Assembly: GCF_003122325.1 (NCBI RefSeq)
Contig: NZ_QFBC01000003.1
Span: forward strand, 404,716 to 468,715
Direction: 5' to 3'
DNA length: 64,000 bases
Source: Rhizobium album
GTDB lineage: Bacteria; Pseudomonadota; Alphaproteobacteria; Rhizobiales; Rhizobiaceae
Part shown: piece by piece, positions 1 to 9,174 of the stretch
Position numbering within the stretch: position 1 is the stretch's first letter
Layout of the letters: every line of letters begins with the position of its first letter
Translations under genes and position numbers: made by a program
Notes under the pieces: model-generated
The model's database searches: none
Told to the model about the DNA's origin: nothing
What the model saw: the letters and a program-made list of their open reading frames with translations, nothing else

Positions 1-61
1 CCGTGAAGGGCAGTCATTCCAGCCCTCACACTATGATAGCATTTCAGGAAGTACGTCGATC

Positions 62-2107
62 ATGACCGAAGCCGCCGAAAAAGAAGCCCTCGTCCTCTTC
101 ATGCCGTCCGGTAAACGGGGAAGGTTTCCCGTCGGCATGCCGGTACTCGAGGCCGCGCGAAAACTCGGCGTCTATGTCGAAAGCGTCTGCGGCGGCCGGG
201 CCACCTGCGGACGCTGTCAGGTCTCGGTGCAGGAAGGCAATTTCGCCAAGCACCAGATCGTTTCCTCCAACGACCACATCTCGCCGGTCGGACCGAAGGA
301 AGAGCGCTACGACAAGGTCCGCGGCCTGCCGGAAGGCCGGCGCCTCTCCTGTTCCGCCCTGATCCAGGGCGACCTCGTCATCGACGTGCCGCAGGATACC
401 GTGGTCAATGCCCAGGTGGTACGCAAGGCGGCGACCGACCGCGTCATCGAACGCAATGCCGCGGTGCAGCTCTGTTACGTCGAGGTGGAAGAACCCGACA
501 TGCACAAGCCGCTCGGCGATCTCGACCGGCTGAAGACGGTGCTGGAAAACGACTGGGGCTGGAAGAACCTGCTGATCGCCCCGCACCTCATCCCGCAGGT
601 GCAGGGCATCCTGCGCAAGGGCAACTGGGGCGTCACCGCCGCGATCCATCGCGACATGGATTCCTCCCGCCCCTTCATCATCGGCCTGTGGCCGGGCCTG
701 AAGAACGAGGCCTACGGCATCGCCTGCGACATCGGCTCGACGACCATCGCCATGCATCTCGTCTCGCTGCTCTCCGGCAGAATCGCCGGCTCCTCGGGCA
801 CGTCCAACCCGCAGATCCGCTTCGGCGAGGACCTGATGAGCCGCGTCTCCTACGTGATGATGAACCCGGACGGCCGCGAGGCGATGACCAAGGCGGTGCG
901 CGAGGCGATCAACGGGCTGATCGGCAAGGTCTGCGAGGAAGCCGCCGTCGACCGCCACGATATCCTCGACATGGTGTTCGTCGCCAACCCGATCATGCAC
1001 CACCTGTTCCTCGGCATCGATCCGACCGAACTCGGCCAGGCGCCGTTCGCGCTCGCCGTCTCCGGCGCGCTGCAATACTGGGCGCACGAGATCGACATCG
1101 ACGTCAACCGCGGTGCCCGCGTCTACACCCTGCCCTGCATCGCCGGTCATGTCGGCGCCGATGCGGCGGGCGCGACGCTCGCCGAAGGCCCGTATCGGCA
1201 GGACAAGATGATGCTGCTGGTCGATGTCGGCACCAATGCCGAGATCGTGCTCGGCAACCGCAAGCGTGTCGTCGCCGCCTCCTCGCCCACCGGCCCGGCC
1301 TTCGAAGGCGCGGAAATCTCCTCCGGCCAGCGCGCCGCCCCCGGCGCCATCGAGCGCGTGCGCATCGATCCGCAGACGCTGGAACCGAAATTCCGCGTCA
1401 TCGGCGTCGACAAATGGTCGGATGAGGAGGGTTTTGCCGAAGCCGCCTCGACCGTCGGCGTCACCGGCATCTGCGGCTCGGCGATCATCGAGGTCATTGC
1501 CGAGATGTATCTGTCCGGCATCATTTCCGAAGACGGCGTCGTCGACGGGTCGTTGGCGGAAAAAAGCACGCGGATCATTCCCAATGGCCGCACCTTCTCC
1601 TACCTGCTGCACGATGGCGAGCCGCGCATCACCGTCACCCAAAACGACGTGCGGGCAATCCAGCTTGCCAAGGCAGCCCTTTACGCCGGCATCAAGCTGC
1701 TAATGGAAAAGCAGGGGGTGACGCATGTCGACATCATCCGCTTCGCCGGCGCCTTCGGCTCGTTCATCGACCCGAAATACGCCATGGTGCTCGGCCTCAT
1801 TCCCGATTGCGACCTGGCCGAGGTCAAGTCGGTCGGCAACGCCGCCGGCACCGGCGCGTTGATGGCGCTGCTCAACCGCGACCACCGTCGAGAGATCGAA
1901 GAAACCGTCCGCAAGATCGAGAAGATCGAGACGGCGCTGGAATCGAACTTCCAGCAGCTTTTCATCGATGCCATGGCGATGCCGAACAAGGTCGACGCCT
2001 TCCCCAACCTTTCGACCGTGGTCACCCTGCCGGAACGCAAGGCGCCGTCCGAGGATGGCGGCGGAGACGGTGGCGGCGGCCGGCGCCGGCGCCGCAGTCG
2101 CGAATAA
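62..2107 (+). CDS. 2Fe-2S ferredoxin / ASKHA-domain corrinoid activation protein (RACo-like)
   Basis: The 681-residue protein starts with a plant-type ferredoxin domain whose cluster ligands are visible at C43, C49, C52 and C97. A middle region follows, then an actin-like ATPase fold with the phosphate-1 motif DIGSTT at 223-228 and a second DVGTNAEI motif further on. This is the architecture of RACo/DUF4445 proteins, which use ATP and the iron-sulfur cluster to re-reduce inactive Co(II) corrinoid proteins of methyltransferase systems. The tail is rich in Gly and Arg. GGAAG sits upstream of the ATG. The partner methyltransferase and corrinoid protein would lie left of the window. Family assignment is firm; the methyl donor is unknown. 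Confidence 0.88.
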   Translation: MTEAAEKEALVLFMPSGKRGRFPVGMPVLEAARKLGVYVESVCGGRATCGRCQVSVQEGNFAKHQIVSSNDHISPVGPKEERYDKVRGLPEGRRLSCSALIQGDLVIDVPQDTVVNAQVVRKAATDRVIERNAAVQLCYVEVEEPDMHKPLGDLDRLKTVLENDWGWKNLLIAPHLIPQVQGILRKGNWGVTAAIHRDMDSSRPFIIGLWPGLKNEAYGIACDIGSTTIAMHLVSLLSGRIAGSSGTSNPQIRFGEDLMSRVSYVMMNPDGREAMTKAVREAINGLIGKVCEEAAVDRHDILDMVFVANPIMHHLFLGIDPTELGQAPFALAVSGALQYWAHEIDIDVNRGARVYTLPCIAGHVGADAAGATLAEGPYRQDKMMLLVDVGTNAEIVLGNRKRVVAASSPTGPAFEGAEISSGQRAAPGAIERVRIDPQTLEPKFRVIGVDKWSDEEGFAEAASTVGVTGICGSAIIEVIAEMYLSGIISEDGVVDGSLAEKSTRIIPNGRTFSYLLHDGEPRITVTQNDVRAIQLAKAALYAGIKLLMEKQGVTHVDIIRFAGAFGSFIDPKYAMVLGLIPDCDLAEVKSVGNAAGTGALMALLNRDHRREIEETVRKIEKIETALESNFQQLFIDAMAMPNKVDAFPNLSTVVTLPERKAPSEDGGGDGGGGRRRRRSRE

Positions 2108-2115
2108 AGGACACC

Positions 2116-2139
2116 CGAAGGCGGCTCAGGCCGCCTTCG
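2116..2139. terminator. Hairpin between convergent genes
   Basis: A perfect 10-bp inverted repeat (arms 2116-2125 and 2130-2139, loop TCAG) sits where the ferredoxin/ASKHA gene and the LysR gene converge, overlapping the last codons of the LysR gene. There is no U-run on either side, so this is a possible bidirectional pause or stop signal rather than a classical terminator. Confidence 0.5.
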
Positions 2140-3019
2140 ACAGGTCCTGGAAGGCATCGCGGATGCAATCGGCCACCACCTGCACCGGCGTTGCCGCCTG
2201 CGGCGCGACGATCATGCGGATGTCGAAAGGCGGCAATTCCGGCAGGCCTTCCTTCTCGCCCAGGATTGCCATGTCCTCCGTGACATAGGAACGCGGAAAC
2301 GGTGCTACGGCGAGATCCGAGGTGATCGCGGCGCGTTGCGCCATCGTGTGGGCGCTGAGATAGGCGACCCGGTAAGGACGCCGGCTGCGTTCCAGCTGCG
2401 CGATCGCTTCCGAACGCCAGAGGCAGCCGTCTTCCCAGATCGAGATCGGCAGCGGATCGCGCAGGTGCGCCGTGCCGCATTTCGCGCCGGCCCAGACCAG
2501 GCGCTCGGTGAAGATCACCTCCCCGCCGGTAAAGACCGGGCGGCTGGCGCAATTGATCAGCGCCAGGTCGAGGCGCTGTTCCTCCATCCGGCGGCGAAGC
2601 AGCAGGCTCATATCGACCGTGACGTCGATGGTGATACCCGGATGGGTGTCGGCGAATTTCTTGAGAATTCGCGGCAGCAGCCGTTCGCCGAGATCGTCCG
2701 GCGCTCCCAGCCGCACCACGCCGCGCATTTCCGGCATCTTGAACCGCGACACCGCTTCGTTGGACAGCGCAATCATGCGCCGCGCGTAGCCCAGCAGGGT
2801 TTCGCCATTTTCCGTCAGCGCAACCGAACGGGCGTCACGCAGGAAAAGCACGGTGCCGAGTTGCTCTTCCAGCTTCTTCACCTGCATCGATACCGCGGAG
2901 GGCGTGCGCAGCACCGCATCGGCGGCGGTCGAAAAATTGCCGGTCTCCGCAATGGCCACGAAGGTGCGCAGGATTTCGATGTCGAGCAAGGGAAGCGGCT
3001 GACGGAAGATTGCGGTCAT
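2126..3019 (-). CDS. LysR-family transcriptional regulator (LrhA-like)
   Basis: A 297-residue LysR-type regulator. The N-terminal winged helix-turn-helix is at about residues 12-70 (core FSTAADAVLRTPSAVSMQVK), followed by a periplasmic-binding-protein-like effector domain. The sequence style resembles the LrhA/HexA/PecT branch. The start at 3019 is preceded by GAGGA and gives the normal family length; an open frame continues far upstream but lacks family sequence. It is divergent from the small gene at 3143. LysR proteins usually act on the divergent promoter; the target here is not established. Confidence 0.85.
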   Translation of the reverse strand: MTAIFRQPLPLLDIEILRTFVAIAETGNFSTAADAVLRTPSAVSMQVKKLEEQLGTVLFLRDARSVALTENGETLLGYARRMIALSNEAVSRFKMPEMRGVVRLGAPDDLGERLLPRILKKFADTHPGITIDVTVDMSLLLRRRMEEQRLDLALINCASRPVFTGGEVIFTERLVWAGAKCGTAHLRDPLPISIWEDGCLWRSEAIAQLERSRRPYRVAYLSAHTMAQRAAITSDLAVAPFPRSYVTEDMAILGEKEGLPELPPFDIRMIVAPQAATPVQVVADCIRDAFQDLSKAA

Positions 3020-3142
3020 GTCCTCATCTTTCAATTTTTCTGATTTTAATGACGATATCATTTCGTTTGATTGAATGTCAACCATGAGCGAGACTGCTGG
3101 CATCAGAGGAACGAACTCCACACGAGCCAAAAGGAGAAGATC

Positions 3143-3352
3143 ATGAGCCTCTACCGTCTCTGCTTGATCCTGCTGCGCAAGGGCGCAATTCCGGCGGGAT
3201 CGTTGGATGAAATCGCCCGCGCACGGCGTCTGGCGGATGCTGAAATCGCCCGGCTGCCGCTCGGTCTCGGCCTCGACCTCGACTGGCCGCCCCGCGCCCA
3301 TCCACGGATCGCGGCGAACCGGCCGATCGGTTTCGCCAATCGAAACACATAA
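3143..3352 (+). CDS. Small protein of unknown function divergent from the LysR gene
   Basis: A 69-residue protein with a good ribosome site (AAGGAG, 7 bases before ATG). It has a basic N-terminus, a short hydrophobic LCLILL stretch and a Pro/Arg-rich C-terminus. No domain recognised. It lies divergent from the LysR gene and upstream of a DUF1127 gene, so it is a plausible target of that regulator; this is inferred from position only. Confidence 0.55.
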   Translation: MSLYRLCLILLRKGAIPAGSLDEIARARRLADAEIARLPLGLGLDLDWPPRAHPRIAANRPIGFANRNT

Positions 3353-3468
3353 ACAAAACTGATGAACCAAATAAAATCTATTCACTTGTTTGATGTATTG
3401 GCCGCAAGCATAGTGATCATCGGAGACGATGGCCCTCGGCTTCGCATCAAACGGAAAGGAACCTGACA

Positions 3469-3684
3469 ATGACTTCGCTTGCTCATACCCCGAGAAGTAC
3501 CTCGCCGGAACGGTTCGTTCCGATTGCCTGCTCGCCTAAGACCGCCGCCCGCTTCATCGATCGCGTCCGCGATGGATGGAAGCGCTGGCAGACGGAACGC
3601 GCCATCGAGGCCATGCCGGCTGACATGCGCAAGGATATCGGCTGGCCCACAACCGACATCCGCTGCCAGGCAGGCAACCGCTGA
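3469..3684 (+). CDS. DUF1127 (YjiS-like) small protein
   Basis: A 71-residue protein whose C-terminal half (about 29-62) carries the DUF1127 signature: aromatic and basic residues (WKRWQTERAIEAM), then a DMRKDIGW motif. Short DUF1127 proteins are abundant in alphaproteobacteria, and some take part in RNA turnover and phosphate or carbon metabolism. AAAGGA precedes the ATG. A strong terminator follows at 3728, so the unit ends here. Confidence 0.75.
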   Translation: MTSLAHTPRSTSPERFVPIACSPKTAARFIDRVRDGWKRWQTERAIEAMPADMRKDIGWPTTDIRCQAGNR

Positions 3685-3727
3685 TGCCGGCATGCAATAA
3701 CAAAAGCGACATCCCCAACGGATGAGA

Positions 3728-3759
3728 AACCGCCGGCCTCCATGCCACCGGCGGTTTTT
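3728..3759 (+). terminator. Rho-independent terminator after the DUF1127 gene
   Basis: Perfect 9-bp stem (3728-3736 with 3748-3756, AACCGCCGG/CCGGCGGTT), an 11-base loop, and a run of T that begins inside the distal arm (3755-3759). It ends the plus-strand unit 3143-3684. Confidence 0.85.
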
Positions 3760-3991
3760 CCAAGACGCCCCTCCCAACAATATCCTTTAATTTTCAGCAT
3801 ATTACGAGTATATTCGCGACTTCTGCAAGAATATTGCGGTCGCCGCTTGCATCTCCGTGTCGCAAAAATACCGAAAAGGAGGCGTTTTCCATGCTTCCCA
3901 AGCCGGAACATTCGTGTCAGTGTCGCTTTTAGGCCAAAACGCCGGCGGAACGAACGATTGCTCCGCAACACCGTGGCATGGATATTCCTCG

Positions 3992-5011
3992 ATGAGCAAA
4001 GCGCCTACCAAGAAACGTTCCCTTGTCTTCTTCCTCGTCCCGCATTTCACCATGCTGCCGTTCGCTGCGGCGATCGAAACGCTGCGGATCGCCAACCGGA
4101 TGCTCGGTTATTCCGCCTATGTCTGGCGGCTGGCCTCGGCCGATGGCGAAAAGGTCTATTCCTCCAGCGGCATCGGCATCGAGGTCACCTCGTCGCTGGC
4201 CGACGAGCGCCGCAACCTCGGCGGCGAAAACCGGCCGAACATGGTGCTCGTCTGTTCGGGCATCTATGTGGAAGAGTTCCACAACAAATCCGTCAACGCC
4301 TACCTGCGCGAGACCTACAATCGTGGCGTCGCCGTCGGCAGCCTCTGTACGGGCGCGCATGTGCTTGCCCAGGCCGGCCTCCTGAACGGCAAGCGCTGCG
4401 CCATCCACTGGGAAAATCTCCCGGGCTTTTCGGAAGCCTTCCCGCAGGCCGAGGTCTATGCCGACCTCTATGAAGTCGACAGCAACATCTACACCTGCGC
4501 CGGCGGCACGTCGTCGCTCGACATGATGCTCAACCTGATCGGCCAGGATTTTGGCGAAAACCTCGTCAACCGCGTCTGCGAACAGGCGCTGACCGACCGC
4601 GTCCGCTCGCCGCACGACCGCCAGCGCCTGCCGCTGCGCGCCCGGCTCGGCGTCCAGAACTCCAAGGTGCTGTCGATCATCGAACTGATGGAAAGCAATC
4701 TCGCCGAACCGCTGTCGCTGATCGAGATCGCCGACGACGCCGGCCTCTCCCGCCGGCAGATCGAACGGCTGTTCCGCCAGGAAATGGGCCGCTCGCCGGC
4801 CCGCTACTACCTGGAAATCCGCCTCGACCGCGCCCGGCACCTGCTGGTGCAGTCCTCTATGCCGGTGGTAGAAGTCGCCGTCGCCTGCGGCTTCGTGTCG
4901 GCGTCGCACTTTTCGAAGTGTTATCGCGAACTCTACAACCGCTCGCCGCAGCAGGAGCGCGCCGAGCGCAAGCTGACCACGTCGACCAACCGTACCGGCG
5001 TCGTCATCTGA
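3992..5011 (+). CDS. GlxA-family (GbdR-like) AraC-type transcriptional regulator
   Basis: A 339-residue regulator with an N-terminal DJ-1/PfpI-like class I glutaminase-type domain (about 10-175; Cys elbow in GSLCTGAHVL) and a C-terminal AraC-type double helix-turn-helix (about 235-330; SLIEIADDAGLSRRQIERLF and VVEVAVACGFVSASHFSKCY). The frame is open further upstream, but family homology begins with MSKAPTKKRS, so 3992 was chosen. GbdR and CdhR of this family control glycine betaine and carnitine catabolism. Together with the corrinoid-activation gene nearby, a methylamine or betaine role is a reasonable inference, not proven. Confidence 0.85.
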   Translation: MSKAPTKKRSLVFFLVPHFTMLPFAAAIETLRIANRMLGYSAYVWRLASADGEKVYSSSGIGIEVTSSLADERRNLGGENRPNMVLVCSGIYVEEFHNKSVNAYLRETYNRGVAVGSLCTGAHVLAQAGLLNGKRCAIHWENLPGFSEAFPQAEVYADLYEVDSNIYTCAGGTSSLDMMLNLIGQDFGENLVNRVCEQALTDRVRSPHDRQRLPLRARLGVQNSKVLSIIELMESNLAEPLSLIEIADDAGLSRRQIERLFRQEMGRSPARYYLEIRLDRARHLLVQSSMPVVEVAVACGFVSASHFSKCYRELYNRSPQQERAERKLTTSTNRTGVVI

Positions 5012-5161
5012 CGCGGTGGCCGGGGCGCCCGCTCAGGTGGGCGCTTCACGGCCACGGCCCGGCCTGCACCACAAACCCTGACAACCAAAGTGGCCTGCCC
5101 GGCCCGCTCTTCAACGGATCATGGCAGGGCACTTTTTATTCCGAGCCAGATAAGGGCCGGA

Positions 5162-5992
5162 TCAGCGCCGTGTGTCGGAGCGGCGCGCGCTCTTGATCTG
5201 CACCAGCGTGTCGAGGTTCTGGTTGACGCGGCAATAGAACTCTTCGTCGATGAACGGCCGCAGCATGAAGTCATTGCCGCCGGCCTTGAGGAAGCGGGCC
5301 GACAGCAGCCGGTCGGTGGACGAGGAAACGCCGATGATGCGCAGTTCATGCGAACCGATGGACGAGCGGATGCGCCGCGTCAGTTCGAAGCCGTCGATAT
5401 CGGGCATGTTGTAGTCGGTGACCATCAGGCCGATATCACGGTTCGCCTTGAGGATCGCCAGCGCCTTGGCGCCGTTTTCGGCAACGCTCACCCGGAAATT
5501 GTAGCGCTTGAGGCGCGTCGACAACAAGGCGCGCGCCGTGGCGCTGTCATCGACGATCAGCACGTGATGGCGCTGGTTGGTCAGGAACCGGCAGACGGAT
5601 TCGGCCAGCATCTCGACCGCGAAGACATTGTCCTTCAGCACGTAGTCGACGATATCCTTGGCGAGAATCTGGTCGCGGATCTTTTCCTGGAACGTGCCGG
5701 TAAAAACGATGGTCGGGATCGACAGGTCGATCAGGTAATCGAGCGCTTCGCCGTTTTCGGCACCGGGAAGGTTGATGTTGGAAATGGCCAGCGCAATCGG
5801 TTCCGACGATTTGTCGAAGGCAAACTGGACCTCTTCGAAGTCGCGGCAAATCTCCACCTCGATATCGAACAGTTCCTTGAGACGCGTGCTGATCATCGAC
5901 GTGAAAACGTTCGAATCCTCAGCGACGAGAATCCGGGCCTGCGCGAGTGACTCGCCAGAATATTGCATCCCGGAAATACCTAGAAATGACAT
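5162..5992 (-). CDS. Two-receiver response regulator (REC-REC)
   Basis: 276 residues containing two CheY-like receiver domains and no DNA-binding output. Receiver 1 (about 20-138) has the acidic pair, but the phosphoacceptor position reads N72 (SNINLPG) instead of Asp. Receiver 2 (about 142-262) is canonical, with IVDDS and phosphoacceptor D193 (VTDYNMP). The start at 5992 is preceded by AAGGGC. A pseudo-receiver plus active receiver suggests protein-protein signalling, perhaps within a chemotaxis or stress phosphorelay. The partner kinase is not identifiable from neighbours. Confidence 0.82.
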   Translation of the reverse strand: MSFLGISGMQYSGESLAQARILVAEDSNVFTSMISTRLKELFDIEVEICRDFEEVQFAFDKSSEPIALAISNINLPGAENGEALDYLIDLSIPTIVFTGTFQEKIRDQILAKDIVDYVLKDNVFAVEMLAESVCRFLTNQRHHVLIVDDSATARALLSTRLKRYNFRVSVAENGAKALAILKANRDIGLMVTDYNMPDIDGFELTRRIRSSIGSHELRIIGVSSSTDRLLSARFLKAGGNDFMLRPFIDEEFYCRVNQNLDTLVQIKSARRSDTRR

Positions 5993-6163
5993 GAATTGCC
6001 CTTGCCTGAAATGAAATGACCCCAATTCAGACAATAAAACAAACCATTTGCGGAAATGTTAACCAGGCAATCCCGCCTGCGGCCGTTCTTTTGGCATCCG
6101 ACGGAAGGCGCAGAAGGTGTTGTTCACCATAAACGGCGCCAAAGACTTGAAGCCCCGTAGAGC

Positions 6164-6427
6164 CTACTTGATCACCGCCGAGCCGTTCTGGATTTCCACA
6201 TTTTCGCCGCCGTCGAGTGCGATACGGTCACCGTTCGGCAGCGTGACGAAGCATCCCGTCGGGCACAACGTTTCCGAGCCGCCGGCATCGAGGACGATTT
6301 CCATGCGGCTGCCGTTTTCGACGACCGTGAGGACGACGGTCGCGCCATCCTTGTTTGTCACCGTCGCCGCGGCGGCCGGTGCGGCAAAAATGCAGAATGC
6401 AACAAGCGAACCCAAGACTGATTTCAT
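6164..6427 (-). CDS. Small periplasmic protein
   Basis: 87 residues with a clear Sec signal peptide (about 1-21, cut after AAPAAA). The mature part is beta-rich and carries one CPTGC cysteine pair that may form a disulfide. Similar short exported proteins occur in rhizobia without assigned function. It stands alone between two minus-strand genes. Confidence 0.65.
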   Translation of the reverse strand: MKSVLGSLVAFCIFAAPAAAATVTNKDGATVVLTVVENGSRMEIVLDAGGSETLCPTGCFVTLPNGDRIALDGGENVEIQNGSAVIK

Positions 6428-6589
6428 TGCCTATCGGTGTCCGACACCGCCCCTGTGACGGCCGCTCTCGGTCCCATCGACACGATATAACGGCCCGCCT
6501 CGGTCCAAGCTTACTGCCGGTCGAGGCGTTTGCCTACTCTCTAATGCAATGGAACTGAATAGCGCCTGAATGGGGCGGATGGCTGCCGT

Positions 6590-9079
6590 TCAGCCGATCG
6601 ATTTGCCGCTCTGCGCGTTGACGACCGGCGCTGGCCGCGGCTCCGGCTTGGCCTCCGGCAGCGGCTCGCGCGTTTCGTCTTCTTCCGGCGGATCCTTCGG
6701 CACCCCGTCTTCCTTCTTGAAGGGCATGCCGAGCCCCTCCTGGCGAAAACGTTCGAAGATCGCCAGGCGCAGGTCGTTGCGCACCTCGCCGCCATTGACG
6801 ATATCCGCCAGATAGGCGCGCAGTTCGAAGGTCATGGTCGCCTCGCCGAAGGCGCTGAAAATCGCCATGGGCGCCGGGTTGCGCAGCACCTTCGGATGCC
6901 CTTCGGCAATTTCCTTCAGCAATTGCATGATCCGGCGCGGATCGCTGTCATAGCTGACGACGACGGAAATATCGGCGCGGCCGAGCTTGTTGCGGTGCGT
7001 CCAGTTGCCGACGGATGCGTTGATGAACAGCGAGTTCGGCACCATGATCGACTGGCGCTGGAACGTCTCTATCTCGGTGGCGCGCACCGAGATCCGCTTG
7101 ACGAAACCTTCCGTCGTACCCGTCACCACCCAATCTCCGACCTTGAAGGGCCGCTCGACGAGCAGGATAAGGCCGGAGACGAAATTCGAGACGATGTTCT
7201 GGAGGCCGAAACCGACACCGAGGGACAGCGCACCGGCAACCAGCGCAAAGCTCGACAGGTCGAGCCCGGCCGCCGAAATGCCGATCAGGCCGGCAACCGC
7301 CACGCCGAGATAACCAACGCCCGTCTTCACCGAGTTACGCACGCCGGCATCGACCTGAGACCGGTCCATGACGTTGCCGTCGATCCATTTCTGCAGCCAG
7401 CGCGTCATCAGCAGGCCGAAGACGAACAGCAGAACACCGCCGAGAATGCTCATCAGCGAAATACTGATGTTGCCGATGCGGATTTCGGTAAACAGGCGAT
7501 AGGCCCATTGCTCCAGGTCACCCACCTGAAATCCCCAGGAGAGCAGGATCAGAGGAACGCCGGTCATCAGTGCGAAGGCGTAGATACCGAGCCCGGCGGC
7601 GAGGCCGATCTGGTCGAGCGCCACCGGCCCCAGCCCGTAACGCGCGCCGAGATAGACACCAAGCCGGGTCTCCGCAAAGGCCCCGCGCTTGCCGACTGCC
7701 TTGCCGCACAGGATGCCGATATACATGGTCGCGACCACTGCGCCTGTCAGCACGATCTGGGTGGCGACGAAGCGGGCAAGCCCGACATAGCCGGTGACGC
7801 AGGCAACCACGAGGGCGACGCCCGTCAGCCGCAGGAGGATGGCCATCAGTCGCGGCCATGGCCTGCCCCGCTCCTCCGGATCGCCGCTTACCGCCAGCAC
7901 GGGCCTCAGGAAAGATATGATGAAAAGGATGAGGCCGACGACCAGCGATGCTGCAAAACTCTTCATCACCGTCAGGATGACGGGGGAGCCCAGCGCCTCG
8001 CTGATGCCGCTGAAGACATAATCCACGCCGCTGACGAAGGCCATTGCCAAGATCGCCCAGTCGAGCTGGTGGGCGCCGGTATTCGACACCCTGACCAGGC
8101 GCCAGTCGGGCCGTCCGGGGGCAAATACCGCATGCGTCAGCCTGCCGACGAAATAAACGGCACCGGTGAAGCCGAGCGCGGAGGATATGATCGGGGCGAT
8201 GTCCGCGCGCAGGACGTTAAAACTGTTCATGAAGAAGAACGACGAGGCGAGAAACGCCACCAGCGACAGCGTCTGGATCATCGTCGACCAGAAGGCGAAG
8301 GACAGGCGGGCGATATAGGGCGGATCGACGACGGTCCGGTCACGATGGGTGAAATGGCCGAACAGGCGATAACTGCCCACAAGGAAAATCATCGCGGCGA
8401 AGAGGGAGAGCAGAACCGCCGTGAGCAGCGGCAGCCGCTTGAACTTCCAGACGAACTTGATCCAGCTCCCGAAAGCCCGCTGCAGATCCGCCATCTCGGC
8501 GACCAGCGCCTTTCCCGCGATATTGAACGAATCGACGGAAATGTCCGAGCGCTTGAACAGCGTTTCGGTAAACAGGCGCCGGCGGATATCGGTGATCTGG
8601 TTGGACAGGCTGGTGGCGCTGATCGACAGGTCTTCGGCCTCGCCGGTCAACGCGTTGATGAGCGACCGTTCCGCTCCCAGTTGCTTGCGCTCGCTGGTGA
8701 CGATATCGGCCTCCGGCGGCTGGCCCTCCGCCGGCGGATCGCCAAGCTCGGCCAGACGGCTCTTGATGGCTTCGAACCGCGGACGCAGACTGACGGAAAT
8801 GGCGATGATCGTGCGCGTCGCCTCCTCTACCTCCGCCTTGAGATCGACGAGGCGGGCATCGTCGTTGGCGTAGGCCGCCACCTGCTGCTTCAGCGCATCG
8901 ATACGACTGCGGGCGGCGGCAAGATCGGTGCGCCCCTTGTCGATCGTCTCGTTCAGCTTTTCCGCCTGGCCCTCGACAGCGGCCCGGGGCTGGTCCTGGG
9001 CGACTGCGGAAGCCGGGGCCGAAGCAGACCACAACGCCAGGAGCAGCAGCAGGTAAAACGGAAAATTGAAGATGCGCAA
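6590..9079 (-). CDS. DUF3772 / MscS-family mechanosensitive ion channel
   Basis: 829 residues: signal peptide (about 1-28), a long periplasmic coiled-coil DUF3772 region (about 35-200), roughly ten membrane segments, then an MscS core. The MscS pore helix is recognisable as a Gly/Ala-rich segment leading into LGVGFGLQNIVSNFVSGLIL, followed by the beta domain (ERPFKVGDWV). The C-terminus is Pro/Glu rich. These inner-membrane channels release solutes on hypo-osmotic shock. The start appears to be TTG with GGAAGG upstream. A rhizobial housekeeping-type gene. Confidence 0.88.
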   Translation of the reverse strand: MRIFNFPFYLLLLLALWSASAPASAVAQDQPRAAVEGQAEKLNETIDKGRTDLAAARSRIDALKQQVAAYANDDARLVDLKAEVEEATRTIIAISVSLRPRFEAIKSRLAELGDPPAEGQPPEADIVTSERKQLGAERSLINALTGEAEDLSISATSLSNQITDIRRRLFTETLFKRSDISVDSFNIAGKALVAEMADLQRAFGSWIKFVWKFKRLPLLTAVLLSLFAAMIFLVGSYRLFGHFTHRDRTVVDPPYIARLSFAFWSTMIQTLSLVAFLASSFFFMNSFNVLRADIAPIISSALGFTGAVYFVGRLTHAVFAPGRPDWRLVRVSNTGAHQLDWAILAMAFVSGVDYVFSGISEALGSPVILTVMKSFAASLVVGLILFIISFLRPVLAVSGDPEERGRPWPRLMAILLRLTGVALVVACVTGYVGLARFVATQIVLTGAVVATMYIGILCGKAVGKRGAFAETRLGVYLGARYGLGPVALDQIGLAAGLGIYAFALMTGVPLILLSWGFQVGDLEQWAYRLFTEIRIGNISISLMSILGGVLLFVFGLLMTRWLQKWIDGNVMDRSQVDAGVRNSVKTGVGYLGVAVAGLIGISAAGLDLSSFALVAGALSLGVGFGLQNIVSNFVSGLILLVERPFKVGDWVVTGTTEGFVKRISVRATEIETFQRQSIMVPNSLFINASVGNWTHRNKLGRADISVVVSYDSDPRRIMQLLKEIAEGHPKVLRNPAPMAIFSAFGEATMTFELRAYLADIVNGGEVRNDLRLAIFERFRQEGLGMPFKKEDGVPKDPPEEDETREPLPEAKPEPRPAPVVNAQSGKSIG

Positions 9080-9174
9080 AGGAAGCCTTCCAGACCAGGG
9101 GATTCGTAAAAATACCGCCCCTTCTACCTAAAGGAAAGAAAGGCGGCATGAAGGCACCGACGCTTGTGCCCGGC

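Noticed and set aside
44..1642. Long minus-strand open frame opposite the ferredoxin/ASKHA gene
   Set aside because: High-GC antisense shadow; the plus-strand product has complete ferredoxin and ATPase motifs.
6896..9109. Long plus-strand open frame of about 737 codons opposite the MscS-family gene
   Set aside because: Codon-composition shadow of the minus-strand channel gene: no family resemblance and no ribosome site, and the channel protein has clear motifs.
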